DNA of 64,000 nt, from contig NZ_JBHTKA010000007.1 in NCBI RefSeq assembly GCF_042676245.1, forward strand, positions 744,001 to 808,000. The letters run 5' to 3'. Made by a program: the position numbers and the translations under genes. This DNA comes from Ohtaekwangia kribbensis. GTDB taxonomy: Bacteria > Bacteroidota > Bacteroidia > Cytophagales > Cyclobacteriaceae. The number at the start of each line of letters is the position of its first letter. Within the stretch, counting starts at the first letter, position 1. The notes below the pieces were generated by a model. That model saw only the letters and a program-made list of their open reading frames with translations. It was not told the origin of the DNA and did not search any database. Shown here piece after piece: positions 15,904 through 24,404 of this stretch.

Positions 15904-17323
15904 TATTATGAGTCTTATCCCGCTGTGGATACTATCCAGTGCCGCAATCCTGATCTTTTTTTCGATCTCGATAAAACGGAATCACAAAGTAATTTTTGTG
16001 ATCACGGTAGTATCCCTGCTGGTTGATTTCTTTTTCCTGACAAGCTATAGCATCAAACACCTTCAGCCGGTAGAACCGCTGTTGATTATAGACGGCTTTG
16101 GTGTTTTTAATATAGGGCTGATCCTGCTCACAACGCTGGTTGTTGTATTGATATCGTATGCCTATTTCGAACAACGTGAAGAACGAAAGGAAGAATATTA
16201 TATATTGATTATACTGGCAGCGCTGGGTGCTGCTATACTCGTGATCAGTAAACACTTTGCATCGCTTTTCCTCGGTCTGGAAATACTCAGTGTTTCTCTC
16301 TATGCGTTGATTGCGTATCTGCGCAAGCGCGAGCGTTCCGATGAAGCCGGTATAAAGTATCTTATACTCGCAGCATTCTCCTCTGCCTTTCTGTTATTTG
16401 GTATGGCGCTGGTATATGCGGCTACCGGATCCATGGAGTTTGCCGGAATTGCTGCATGGATCACACAAGCCCACGAGATGCCCACGATTGTTGTTGCCGG
16501 TTTCGGTATGATGATCGTTGGTGTTGGGTTTAAACTCGGCATAGTACCATTTCATATGTGGACCCCGGATGTATACGAAGGTTCGCCTGCTCCGGTAACG
16601 GCCTTCATCGCCACTGTCTCAAAGGGTGGGATGGTAGCATTGCTGGTACGTTTCTTCAATACATTGAACGGTTATCAGTATACTACATTTATGCTGGTGT
16701 TTACCATACTGGCTATAGCATCGATGTTCATCGGAAATATACTCGCGCTTCGGCAGAACAATGTGAAGCGACTACTCGCGTATTCATCTATAGCGCACCT
16801 CGGATATTTACTCGTGGCATTTCTGGCCGGAGAGAAGCTTGGCATGGAAGCTGTGATCTTTTACCTCGTAGCATATTTTATTACAACGTTAGGCGCCTTC
16901 GGTATACTGGCTACACTTTCTGATAAAGAACGCGATGCCGAGTTACTCGAAGATTACCGCGGCCTTCTCTGGAAGCGCCCCCTGACCGCGATTGTATTTA
17001 GCGCCATGCTGCTATCACTGGCTGGTATACCACTTACGGCAGGCTTTGTCGGTAAGTTTTATGTACTGGCAGCAGGTATTCAAACACATCGATGGTTGTT
17101 GGTAATTATACTCGTCATCAACAGCGTCATCGGACTATATTACTATATCAAACTGATCGCCATCATGTTCGATCAGAAGCAGGCAGCGCGCACCTCGCAG
17201 GAGTTACATCCGCTGGTATATATAGTCAGCAGCGTTACCATGGCGATACTGGTATTGTCTCTTTTTTGGATTGGTGTAAATCCGGAAGGGATGATGACTC
17301 TTATTAGAGACGTTGTCCGGTGA
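15890..17323 (+). CDS. nuoN: NADH-quinone oxidoreductase subunit N (antiporter-like)
   Basis: A 477-residue proton-pumping membrane subunit with about 14 helices, last gene of the operon. The family pattern includes FLGLEILSVSLYALIAYLR (about residues 126-144), with its conserved glutamate. The lysine helix is GFKLGIVPFHMWTPDVYEGSPAPVTAF (about 210-236), followed by the NVKRLLAYSSIAHLGY segment. ATG 15890 follows a good Shine-Dalgarno sequence inside nuoM, so translation is coupled. A repeat-bearing gap and a hairpin terminator follow. Confidence 0.95.
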   Translation: MNMNDIMSLIPLWILSSAAILIFFSISIKRNHKVIFVITVVSLLVDFFFLTSYSIKHLQPVEPLLIIDGFGVFNIGLILLTTLVVVLISYAYFEQREERKEEYYILIILAALGAAILVISKHFASLFLGLEILSVSLYALIAYLRKRERSDEAGIKYLILAAFSSAFLLFGMALVYAATGSMEFAGIAAWITQAHEMPTIVVAGFGMMIVGVGFKLGIVPFHMWTPDVYEGSPAPVTAFIATVSKGGMVALLVRFFNTLNGYQYTTFMLVFTILAIASMFIGNILALRQNNVKRLLAYSSIAHLGYLLVAFLAGEKLGMEAVIFYLVAYFITTLGAFGILATLSDKERDAELLEDYRGLLWKRPLTAIVFSAMLLSLAGIPLTAGFVGKFYVLAAGIQTHRWLLVIILVINSVIGLYYYIKLIAIMFDQKQAARTSQELHPLVYIVSSVTMAILVLSLFWIGVNPEGMMTLIRDVVR

Positions 17324-17326
17324 GTC

Positions 17327-17450
17327 GTTATCCGTTATTAAGGGGTAATACATTGATGAGATTCGTAGCTATAGCTGAGTTGATATAGCGTACTCGTAAA
17401 AATCCAATTGCACAGAGGGCGCGGAGGAGACACAAAGAGATCACAAAGTT
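17327..17450. repeat. Dispersed repeats behind nuoN
   Basis: CGTTATCCGTTATT at about 17326-17339 is the inverse of the TAACGGATAACG word found before nuoF and nuoJ. The 49-base element at 17402-17450 starts with ATCCAATTGCACAGAG, ends in TCACAAAGTT, and closely matches 11464-11511. Confidence 0.65.
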
Positions 17451-17520
17451 ATATTTAGCTGCATCTATATTGACAATAGCGTTTAGCCTATTTCTGATAA
17501 CGATCAACGATGTAGCATAA

Positions 17521-17552
17521 AAAAATGCCGGGCAGTTTGTCCGGCATTTTTT
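17521..17552. terminator. Bidirectional terminator between nuoN and transketolase gene
   Basis: AAAAATGCCGG (17521-17531), a nine-base loop, and CCGGCATTTTT (17541-17551) form a perfect 11-bp stem with A/T tails on both sides. It serves the nuo operon on + and the convergent transketolase gene on -. Confidence 0.88.
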
Positions 17553-17572
17553 ATAAGCTATGGGGATATCGA

Positions 17573-18424
17573 TTAATAATCGCCCAGTGTTTCTTCGAGT
17601 TGAGCCAGGGCTTTCGCGAGCTCATCATCGTTCGGAGCAACTCCGTGCCACTTGTGTGAGCCCACCATGTAATCAACACCAAAGCCCATTTCGGTCTTCA
17701 TCAGGTTCATTACAGGTTTACCTTGTTTGGCAAGCTTTTGTGCGTTTTCCAAACCGGCAACAACTTCTTCCATTACGTTACCATTGAACTCCTGTACAAT
17801 CCATCCGAAAGATTCCCACTTCGCACGGAGGTTGAGTAATGATAATATTTTATCTACGGGACCATCGATCTGCTGACCGTTATAGTCAACTGTAGCAATC
17901 AGGTTATCAACTTTATTATGGCCTGCATACATAGCAGCTTCCCATACTTGCCCTTCCTGTAATTCGCCATCGCCCATCAACACATATACAAAGCGATCAT
18001 CTTTGTTCAGCTTCTTGGCTTGCGCAGCACCGGAAGCAACAGAAAGTCCTTGTCCAAGTGAACCTGAAGCAATGCGGATACCCGGCAGATGCTCATGTGT
18101 AGCAGGGTGGCCTTGTAAACGTGAATCGAGCTTACGGAATGTAGCGAGTTCCTTAACATCAAAGTATCCGGACCTTGCCAAAGCAGCGTAGAACACCGGA
18201 GAAATGTGACCATTGGATAAGAAGAAAAGATCCTCACCGGCAGCGTTCATGTTGAACTTTGGATCATGCTTCATTAATTTGAAATACAGCGCAACGAAAA
18301 AATCGGTGCAGCCTAATGAACCGCCCGGGTGGCCCGACTGGCAGCTATGTACCATGCGCACAATATCTCTGCGGATCTGTGAACTTATCTTTTTAAGGGA
18401 TGCGATGTCTGTTGCTTGGCTCAT
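17573..18424 (-). CDS. Transketolase, N-terminal (thiamine diphosphate-binding) subunit
   Basis: A 283-residue protein matching the N-terminal TPP-binding half of transketolase. Motifs are GHPGGSLGCTDFFVALYF at residues 31-48, the HxxP-type segment LQGHPATHEHLPGI around 103-116, and the diphosphate/Mg motif GDGELQEGQVWEA at 151-163 with the trailing asparagine N182 (VDYNGQQIDG). Transketolase moves two-carbon units in the pentose phosphate pathway. Split transketolases need a second subunit with the pyrimidine-binding and C-terminal domains. That partner is not adjacent: downstream is a terminator, upstream a cyclophilin gene. It must be encoded elsewhere, and the split itself is common in Bacteroidota. 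Confidence 0.9.
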   Translation of the reverse strand: MSQATDIASLKKISSQIRRDIVRMVHSCQSGHPGGSLGCTDFFVALYFKLMKHDPKFNMNAAGEDLFFLSNGHISPVFYAALARSGYFDVKELATFRKLDSRLQGHPATHEHLPGIRIASGSLGQGLSVASGAAQAKKLNKDDRFVYVLMGDGELQEGQVWEAAMYAGHNKVDNLIATVDYNGQQIDGPVDKILSLLNLRAKWESFGWIVQEFNGNVMEEVVAGLENAQKLAKQGKPVMNLMKTEMGFGVDYMVGSHKWHGVAPNDDELAKALAQLEETLGDY

Positions 18425-18508
18425 GAAGGTAAAAATTGTGTCGCGAAGATGCTGTAATTTTTTATACTGTAAAAGAAAAATGCCGTGTGATTTCGTGGAC
18501 CAGCTCGT

Positions 18509-19192
18509 TTACTTTGATTCTACCACGCGAATTGTAAACGGAATTTTACGTAAAGGCTGATCGGTGTTGAAAACTTTCTCGCTGGCGATCTTGTCAACAA
18601 TGTCAAGACCTTCGGTAACTTCACCAAACACCGTATAGCGCCCGTCCAGCGTCATATAGCCACCTACCGTTCGATAGGCTTCACGTTGTTCAGGCGTTAC
18701 CTGTATACCCAGGTTACGTGCCTCTATATCGATGTCTTCATCGGCATAGCGCGTACCATGCACGATGAAAAACTCAGCAGCAGATGATTCAAGGTTTGGA
18801 TTATTTTCATCAACCCGCGCCATCGAGAGCGCACCTTTTTTATGATAGTACTTCGGGTTGAACTCGGAAGGTATACGGTAATTCAGTTTCTTTTTAAGAT
18901 CACCACCTTGAATCATAAACTCATAACCGATGCGATAAAAATCGGAGTCATCATAATATCCTTCTTTGATAAGCTTGACAAAGTTAGCGCGATGTAGCGG
19001 AGTATCTTCAAACAAACGAAGCTTGATTGTGCCCATCTTCGTCTCAATGATCACTTCGTTCTCTGGATTCTCTTTACCGTATAGAGTCAACACTTCACGA
19101 ATGTTGTCGGGTGTTATAACGACTGATTCTTTCTTCTGCGTGCAAGACACGAGCAGGAGAGTGGTTAATAATAGTATCGAATACCGAACCAT
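18509..19192 (-). CDS. Cyclophilin-type peptidyl-prolyl isomerase, lipoprotein
   Basis: A 227-residue protein starting MVRYSILLLTTLLLVSC, a lipoprotein signal with C17 as the lipidated cysteine. The cyclophilin fold is recognisable from ETKMGTIKLRLFEDTPLHRANFVKL (about residues 45-70), FYRIGYEFMIQGGD, ALSMAR, SSAAEFFIVHG, and the closing YTVFGEVTEGLDIVDKIA. An inserted helical stretch of about 35 residues between FFIVHG and GGYMTLDG is common in Bacteroidota cyclophilins. Probable role: proline isomerisation during folding of envelope proteins in the periplasm. It is 84 bases upstream of the transketolase gene in the same direction. Confidence 0.9.
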   Translation of the reverse strand: MVRYSILLLTTLLLVSCTQKKESVVITPDNIREVLTLYGKENPENEVIIETKMGTIKLRLFEDTPLHRANFVKLIKEGYYDDSDFYRIGYEFMIQGGDLKKKLNYRIPSEFNPKYYHKKGALSMARVDENNPNLESSAAEFFIVHGTRYADEDIDIEARNLGIQVTPEQREAYRTVGGYMTLDGRYTVFGEVTEGLDIVDKIASEKVFNTDQPLRKIPFTIRVVESK

Positions 19193-19304
19193 ATAGGCAG
19201 CGAGTAAGTTTTTAATTATGATTTTTTAAATGTAAAAACGTTTGCAATAATGTACAACGATAAAGCTTTTTTAGCGTTTACTTTAATCTCTATCTTCGCC
19301 CCTT

Positions 19305-20198
19305 ATGGATAACAGGAAGCATTACTTGGCGGCCATCAGTGCATTTATCATCTGGGGATTCTTCTCAATTCCGTTACGGGCGTTGAAGGATTACTCGGCT
19401 GGTGAGATACTGTATTTCCGGATATTGTTCTCAACGTTAATATTGCTTGTGATTATATTCGGATTCAAGCGTAAAGATATACGTAAAGACCTCACATTCT
19501 TTCGTTCGTTTACTGCTGAAAAGAAACGCAATGTTATTCTGCTTACGCTGGTTGGCGGTGTGTTACTCACGGTGAACTGGCTAACGTTTATTTATATAGT
19601 GAACCACATTAACATTAAGACCGCGTCATTCTCATACCTGATCTGCCCGGTAATAACAGCTGTGCTGGGATATGTATTGATACAAGAGAAGATGTCGAGT
19701 CTGCAGTGGATAGCCGTTGCGTTGTGTACGCTGAGTTGTGTGGTAATGGGATTAAACTCTGCGCTTGAATTAGGCTATAGCTTCCTGACAGCCGCTACAT
19801 ACGCACTATATCTGATTTCCCAACGCAAGAACCAGGGTTTCGATCGCATTATTGTACTGGGCATACAAGTGCTATTCTCATTTATCATTCTGAATCTATT
19901 CTATAATCAGCTCATCCATGCGATACCGACATCATTTATGTTTTATGGATTAATTACCGGTATAGCTATACTCTTCACGGTGCTGCCTTTGTTCCTGAAT
20001 TTATTTGCATTGAACCGGATCAACTCAGCCACCATCGGTATACTGATGTATGTAAACCCCCTGATAAATTTCTCTGTTGCCTTTATCGTATTCGGAGAAA
20101 CCGTAAACGCCATTCAACTGACAGGATACTTTCTCATTGTAGTTGCCCTCGTCATCTTCAACTACCCTGCGATGCGGTTTGTGATGGGGAATCGTTAA
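19305..20198 (+). CDS. EamA/DMT-family transporter, RarD-like
   Basis: A 297-residue integral membrane protein with ten predicted helices, arranged as two EamA repeats (about residues 8-140 and 150-290). The opening AAISAFIIWGFFSIPLRALKDYSAGEILYFR resembles the RarD branch of the drug/metabolite transporter superfamily. Substrate unknown. It is divergent from the cyclophilin gene, with 112 bases between them, and is followed by repeats and a strong terminator. Confidence 0.85.
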   Translation: MDNRKHYLAAISAFIIWGFFSIPLRALKDYSAGEILYFRILFSTLILLVIIFGFKRKDIRKDLTFFRSFTAEKKRNVILLTLVGGVLLTVNWLTFIYIVNHINIKTASFSYLICPVITAVLGYVLIQEKMSSLQWIAVALCTLSCVVMGLNSALELGYSFLTAATYALYLISQRKNQGFDRIIVLGIQVLFSFIILNLFYNQLIHAIPTSFMFYGLITGIAILFTVLPLFLNLFALNRINSATIGILMYVNPLINFSVAFIVFGETVNAIQLTGYFLIVVALVIFNYPAMRFVMGNR

Positions 20199-20214
20199 TG
20201 AGGGGGCTAGCTAC

Positions 20215-20262
20215 GGGCCTCAGGACAGAGCATTATTCGTTAATCGTTATCTGTTAATGGCT
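20215..20262. repeat. Dispersed repeats behind the RarD-like gene
   Basis: GGCCTCAGGACAGA (about 20216-20229) is the inverse of the TGTCCTGAGGCC word seen in the nuoI-nuoJ gap. TTAATCGTTATCTGTTAATGG (20238-20260) belongs to the TAACGGATAACG family. Confidence 0.55.
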
Positions 20263-20283
20263 GGGAAAAGCTATACGTTGATC

Positions 20284-20345
20284 AAAAAAAAGGAGCACAG
20301 CATATTACAAGATATATACTTTGTAATATGCTGTGCTTTTTTTTC
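20284..20345. terminator. Strong bidirectional terminator
   Basis: A perfect 17-bp stem, AGCACAGCATATTACAA (20294-20310) with TTGTAATATGCTGTGCT (20321-20337), loop of ten bases, with an A7-8 run before and a T8 run after. It separates the converging RarD-like and PBP genes. Confidence 0.93.
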
Positions 20346-20392
20346 GTACTATACCAGGACGTGTATCCTTTAGCAGCGGAGTTATACATTGA

Positions 20393-20452
20393 AACGGATA
20401 ACTGTTAACCATTGGCGATTAACGAATAACGCTTCTGTCCTGAAGCCAGCCA
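20393..20452. repeat. Dispersed repeats before the PBP stop
   Basis: AACGGATAACTGTTAACC and CGATTAACGAATAACG (about 20394-20431) are followed by CTGTCCTGAAGCCAGCCA (20435-20452). The same two word families occupy the nuoI-nuoJ gap. Confidence 0.6.
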
Positions 20453-20456
20453 CCAA

Positions 20457-22931
20457 CTATCCCCCCAGATTCTCCAGGTTCTGCAAATCGTTCGAGGTGC
20501 TATCGTTCGGCTGACTTGCCTGTAACTTTCTCACCTTGCGTTTATAGAGTTTTTCCATAAACGATTCTTTCAATGTAGAAAGCGTATCGGCTTGTCGTAT
20601 GGAGTCCTGTTTGGATACCATGATCTTCAACTCGGCAAGCAATGCATCATCAAGTTCATACAGATCACAGCTTAGTCTGCGTTGCAGATCATAGGGTAAA
20701 TTTGGAAAAGTAGCTTTCGATATATTTTCGAAACGTTTATCATCGTTTACCTGTCTCATAAAGTAACCAAACATTGGTAACGCTGTGCTTGAACCCTGCC
20801 CAAGTTCTGTACTTCTGAAATGTATACGCGGATCGTCAGCACCTGCCCATGTTCCTACAACAAGATTTGGAGTCATTGCCATGAACCATCCGTCAGCGTT
20901 CGCTTGTGTTGTTCCTGTTTTGCCTGCGACATCATTTAACACGCCATACTTCCAGCGTAGACGCGATGCTGTACCTTCGTGTACAACGGTCTGTAACATT
21001 TGTCTTACCAGCAATGCAGCTTCTTTTGAGACAGCGCGTATACCTTTTGTATTCGGTTTGAAGTTGTCGTATACATTACCGTATAAATCTTTTATAGCCG
21101 TGATATGATAGGGGAGAACTGTAACACCTTCGTTCGCGAGACAAGCATAGGCTGTTGTCATTTCCGTAAGCGACACCGAAGAAGATCCCAATGCAACGGA
21201 AGGTACATGTTTCATCTCACTGATCACACCCATCTTTCTGGATAATGCAATGGTGCTGTCAACACCAGCCATCTCAATCAGTTTTACTGATACTGTATTC
21301 ACTGAGTACGCGAGTGCGCCACGCATTGAATATTTTACCTGGTAATCGTTTTGTGTATTGCGCGGTGTCCACTTATCGCCTTCCTCATCAATATAGGTTT
21401 TACGTTCGGCTGATATAAAATCACAGGGTTCAAATCCTTTCTCAATCGCCATCGCATATACGATAGGTTTGAAAGTAGAACCCACCTGGCGCTTGGTAGA
21501 AACCTTTACGTGATCATATTGAAAGAAGTCGTGATCAATACCACCCACCCAGGCTTTGATCTGTCCTGTCTTCGGATCCATAGCCAGGAGACCGGCATTG
21601 AGAAATTGAATGTGATGTTTGATGGAATCGATCGGACTCATCTTTACCGCCTTTTCACCTTCCCATGAGAACACGCGCATCGGTACAGGTTTCTGTAACT
21701 CGTTGAGTATTTCTTCTTCCGACATACCGCGTTCTTTCATGCGCTGGTAGCGATCACAACGATGAATAGCATCTTGGATCACTTCCTCATTTTTTTGCCA
21801 TGGATTTTCTTTTCTCCAGTGATCGAAGAATTGTTTTTGTACGTCTGTCATGTGCTGGGCAACAGCTTTTTCAGCATATTCTTGCAGTCGGGAATCTATT
21901 GTGGTATATATTTTCAAGCCATCGGTATATATATTGTATGGAGAACCATCCGGTTTGGAGTTGTTCTTACACCACGTCATGAGTTCTGCTTTTACATACT
22001 CGCGGAAATAGGGGGCAAGTCCCTGGTGGTGAGATATACTGTTATACTTCAGCCCGAGTGCTTCCTTCTTCAATGAATCTAGTTCTTCTTTTGATATATA
22101 GTTATACTTGTTCATTTGCGAGAGCACTACATTTCTGCGTGTAAGCGATCGCTCCGGAAAGAGACGCGGGTTATAGGAGTTGGTTGCCTTGAGCATCCCC
22201 ACCAATACAGCGGCCTGATTAACCGTGAGATCCTTCGCTGTACAAGAGAAGAAACGTTTCGCAGCAGCTTCGATACCAAAGGTCTGGTCAGCAAATGGAA
22301 TGGTGTTGAGATATAGCGTGATGAGATCTTTTTTAGAGTATAGATCTTCGAGTCGCTGTGCCGTTACCAACTCACGAGACTTGTTGATGAGCATAGAGAA
22401 AACCCAATATCGCTTTCGCGGATACAGGTTCTTGGCAAGCTGTTGTGTAATGGTACTACCTCCACCAGCAGATTCTTCCTGCATCAGGATGGACTTGATA
22501 AATACACGTCCTAAACTTTCGAAGTCAACACCACTGTGTTCGTAGAACCGTACATCTTCAGTAGCGATGAGCGCATCAATTACATCGGGAGAGATGTCTT
22601 CGAATTTGATTTCAGTGCGGTCTTGTATATAGTAACGGCCTAGCAGCACACTGTCAGCACTATAAATTTCGGAAGCAACCTGGTTTTGGATTTTTCGCAG
22701 CGTGCGTTTGCTCGGAATTTGAATCCACACAAAGATCATCAGAATGAGCGGTGGACCTAAAATAATAGAACCGAAGATCGACCATCTGCGGGCTTTCGGG
22801 TGTGTTCGGTAATACTCACGGATTTTACCGTATCGGGTTTTGATGAACTGAATAGCAGGCTCTGCTTTCTGCAGCAGGAGCGAGTAGAAGTCACGAAGTT
22901 TACCAACCAGATTTTTAAAAAATTCTTGCAT
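20457..22931 (-). CDS. Class A penicillin-binding protein (PBP1A-like)
   Basis: An 824-residue bifunctional peptidoglycan synthase. The N-terminus has a cytoplasmic basic stretch and a membrane anchor around residues 54-76. The glycosyltransferase (GT51) motifs are EDVRFYEHSGVDFE (about 124-137), GGSTITQQLAKNLYP, and RELVTAQRLEDLYSKKDLI. The transpeptidase motifs are SxxK in GSTFKPIVYAMA (near residue 485), SVN in AYSVNTVSVKL, and KTGTT near residue 670. I prefer ATG 22931 (MQEFFKNLVG); an ATG at 22991 would add a 20-residue hydrophobic leader that does not fit a class A PBP. Transcribed alone toward the strong terminator. Confidence 0.93.
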   Translation of the reverse strand: MQEFFKNLVGKLRDFYSLLLQKAEPAIQFIKTRYGKIREYYRTHPKARRWSIFGSIILGPPLILMIFVWIQIPSKRTLRKIQNQVASEIYSADSVLLGRYYIQDRTEIKFEDISPDVIDALIATEDVRFYEHSGVDFESLGRVFIKSILMQEESAGGGSTITQQLAKNLYPRKRYWVFSMLINKSRELVTAQRLEDLYSKKDLITLYLNTIPFADQTFGIEAAAKRFFSCTAKDLTVNQAAVLVGMLKATNSYNPRLFPERSLTRRNVVLSQMNKYNYISKEELDSLKKEALGLKYNSISHHQGLAPYFREYVKAELMTWCKNNSKPDGSPYNIYTDGLKIYTTIDSRLQEYAEKAVAQHMTDVQKQFFDHWRKENPWQKNEEVIQDAIHRCDRYQRMKERGMSEEEILNELQKPVPMRVFSWEGEKAVKMSPIDSIKHHIQFLNAGLLAMDPKTGQIKAWVGGIDHDFFQYDHVKVSTKRQVGSTFKPIVYAMAIEKGFEPCDFISAERKTYIDEEGDKWTPRNTQNDYQVKYSMRGALAYSVNTVSVKLIEMAGVDSTIALSRKMGVISEMKHVPSVALGSSSVSLTEMTTAYACLANEGVTVLPYHITAIKDLYGNVYDNFKPNTKGIRAVSKEAALLVRQMLQTVVHEGTASRLRWKYGVLNDVAGKTGTTQANADGWFMAMTPNLVVGTWAGADDPRIHFRSTELGQGSSTALPMFGYFMRQVNDDKRFENISKATFPNLPYDLQRRLSCDLYELDDALLAELKIMVSKQDSIRQADTLSTLKESFMEKLYKRKVRKLQASQPNDSTSNDLQNLENLGG

Positions 22932-23058
22932 ACTATTCACGTCAACAAAAAACGAAGGAGGTAAGATAATTACCAGCACATTATATAACAATCAGGAAGC
23001 GATATACATTGGGTTCATTTATCGCCTGATGTTATGGTAGGAGAGTTTATTAAACTTA

Positions 23059-23095
23059 AAAGCCTTCAAATCTATAGATTCGAAGGCTTTATTTT
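23059..23095 (+). terminator. Hairpin, possible orphan terminator
   Basis: AAAGCCTTCaAATCT and AGATTcGAAGGCTTT pair with one mismatch over 32 bases, followed by ATTTTG. No gene precedes it on +, so it may be a relic or a barrier to antisense transcription of the PBP gene. Confidence 0.45.
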
Positions 23096-23456
23096 GCGCA
23101 AATATAAGATTAAACATTGAAGTCCAGAATTTCATGTCGGATTTTGTTACAAAACAGTCTGTCGCTGTCTTGCAAGGTGATGATTTTTCAGGTACATCTT
23201 GATTAAGTAGTAGTTCCGTAATTCTTTAGTCCGGCCTCTGTTTCTTAGAAAGCTGTAACAGATCATTTTCTTTAGATTTACCTCATAAACTGTCATGAGT
23301 TAGGTGCAATTAAAAAATGATGCACCGAAAGTATGATTAATTGAACGGCATAATTGATATTTGCACGATTTCCATTTTGAATCCTAACCCCAGTTCTGAA
23401 GGAGAGCACTTAAATTTATTAAGAGTGATTATCAATCGTTTGAAATAATACATAAT

Positions 23457-23468
23457 ACAGTTAACTGT
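23457..23468. promoter_or_regulatory. Palindrome ten bases before the pseudopilin ATG
   Basis: ACAGTTAACTGT is a perfect 12-base palindrome immediately upstream of the first gene of the secretion operon. It could be an operator or a leader hairpin; function is inferred only from position. Confidence 0.35.
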
Positions 23469-23478
23469 TTGAATTGAA

Positions 23479-23889
23479 ATGAATAGGTTTAAGAAAGTAA
23501 AAGCTTTTACTCTCACTGAAGTGCTTGTTGTATTAGTTATAATAGGAATTCTTGTTCTACTCGCACTGCCGAACTTGTTGCCGTTAATAACGCGAGCCAA
23601 AAGTACCGAGGCAAAAATTCAATTGGAACATCTTTTCACGTTGGAGAAGACTTTCTTCTATGAAAAGTCTAAGTTTTCTAATGACCCGGCAGCCATTGGT
23701 TTTATTCAGGAGGAACTTGTAACCGAATCTGAAAACGGAAAGGCTAACTATAAAATTGATATAGTTGAGGCCGGGTCAGCAACATTTTTGGCCAGAGCAA
23801 CCGCTGTTGTTGATTTTGACGCTGATGGCGTTTTCAATGTTTGGGAAATAGATCAGAATAAAAATCTGCGCGAAGTCGTACAAGACTAA
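23479..23889 (+). CDS. Major-pseudopilin-like protein (GspG/PilA type)
   Basis: A 136-residue prepilin with a short basic leader (MNRFKKVKA) and the processing motif A|FTLTEVLVVLVIIGILVLLALP, giving F at +1 and E at +5. The -1 residue is Ala instead of the usual Gly. The hydrophobic stalk is followed by RAKSTEAKIQLEHLFTLEKTFFYEKSKFS, the helix typical for GspG/PilE-type subunits. It ends in a compact globular part with DFDADGVFNVWEID, an acidic loop resembling a calcium site of GspG (inference). First gene of the operon; its stop overlaps the next start (TAATG). Its position suggests the main pseudopilus subunit. Confidence 0.82.
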   Translation: MNRFKKVKAFTLTEVLVVLVIIGILVLLALPNLLPLITRAKSTEAKIQLEHLFTLEKTFFYEKSKFSNDPAAIGFIQEELVTESENGKANYKIDIVEAGSATFLARATAVVDFDADGVFNVWEIDQNKNLREVVQD

Positions 23890-24404
23890 TGTCACTGGTA
23901 TTTTCTCTGCCAACCCTGCTCATATTGGGTTTTATTATTTACGAAGACTTTAAGTTCCGGGCAGTGACTTGGTATCTCTTCCCTTTATTAGCAGTAATAA
24001 TTCTCATCGAGAACGTTGTAGTATATACTTCAGCAATGCCTCTGCAAATTTTTATTATTAACTTCTTATTCATCGCTATTCAACTGATGGCAGTTACACT
24101 TTACCTGTCGATAAAGAATAAAAAGTGGATATGGATATGGGAACAGTACCTTGGGCTTGGTGATATTTTGTTTTTGCTGGTTTTATGTTTGTTTTTTTCA
24201 CCTCTTAATTTGATTGTATTTTATATAGGCAGTTTAGTATTGACAGTTGTTGCAGTTCTATTACTTCGAGGAGCATATCCATCCTTCGCGATTATACCTC
24301 TTGCAGGATTACAGTCAGCCTTCCTTGCAGCATTAATAATTTTTAATCTTCTGATTAGTCCAACGAATTATAAAGTTGATCCTGATATTACTTTTTTATT
24401 TTGA
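23889..24404 (+). CDS. Prepilin peptidase catalytic domain (A24 family)
   Basis: A 171-residue polytopic membrane protein with about six helices. The two catalytic aspartates of GxGD-type A24 peptidases are identifiable as D in IYEDFKFRAVTW (about residue 18) and in YLGLGDILFLL (about residue 90). The N-terminal methyltransferase domain with its tetracysteine motif, found in PilD/GspO, is absent, so this is the minimal peptidase form. It should cleave the leaders of the pseudopilins in this operon at the cytoplasmic membrane. The stop overlaps the next gene's TTG start. Confidence 0.8.
   Translation: MSLVFSLPTLLILGFIIYEDFKFRAVTWYLFPLLAVIILIENVVVYTSAMPLQIFIINFLFIAIQLMAVTLYLSIKNKKWIWIWEQYLGLGDILFLLVLCLFFSPLNLIVFYIGSLVLTVVAVLLLRGAYPSFAIIPLAGLQSAFLAALIIFNLLISPTNYKVDPDITFLF

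Larger units (their letters stand above)
22932..23478. other. Gene-free region upstream of the secretion operon
   Basis: About 490-550 AT-rich bases between the divergent PBP gene and the first pseudopilin gene. It should hold both promoters. I see two hairpins (23059-23090, and GGTGCA at 23303-23308 with TGCACC at 23321-23326) and a 12-base palindrome next to the pseudopilin start. The longest plausible plus frame (ATG at about 23133, 22 codons) has no supporting features. Confidence 0.6.

Noticed and set aside
22932..22991. N-terminal extension of the PBP (start at 22991)
   Set aside because: It adds a hydrophobic stretch before the usual cytoplasmic basic segment; class A PBPs have a single anchor, present downstream.
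23133..23201. A 22-codon frame in the gap before the secretion operon
   Set aside because: Too short, without a visible ribosome binding site or recognisable sequence.
23337..23600. Minus-strand 87-codon frame over the first pseudopilin start
   Set aside because: Antisense to a convincing prepilin leader and stalk, low-complexity product.
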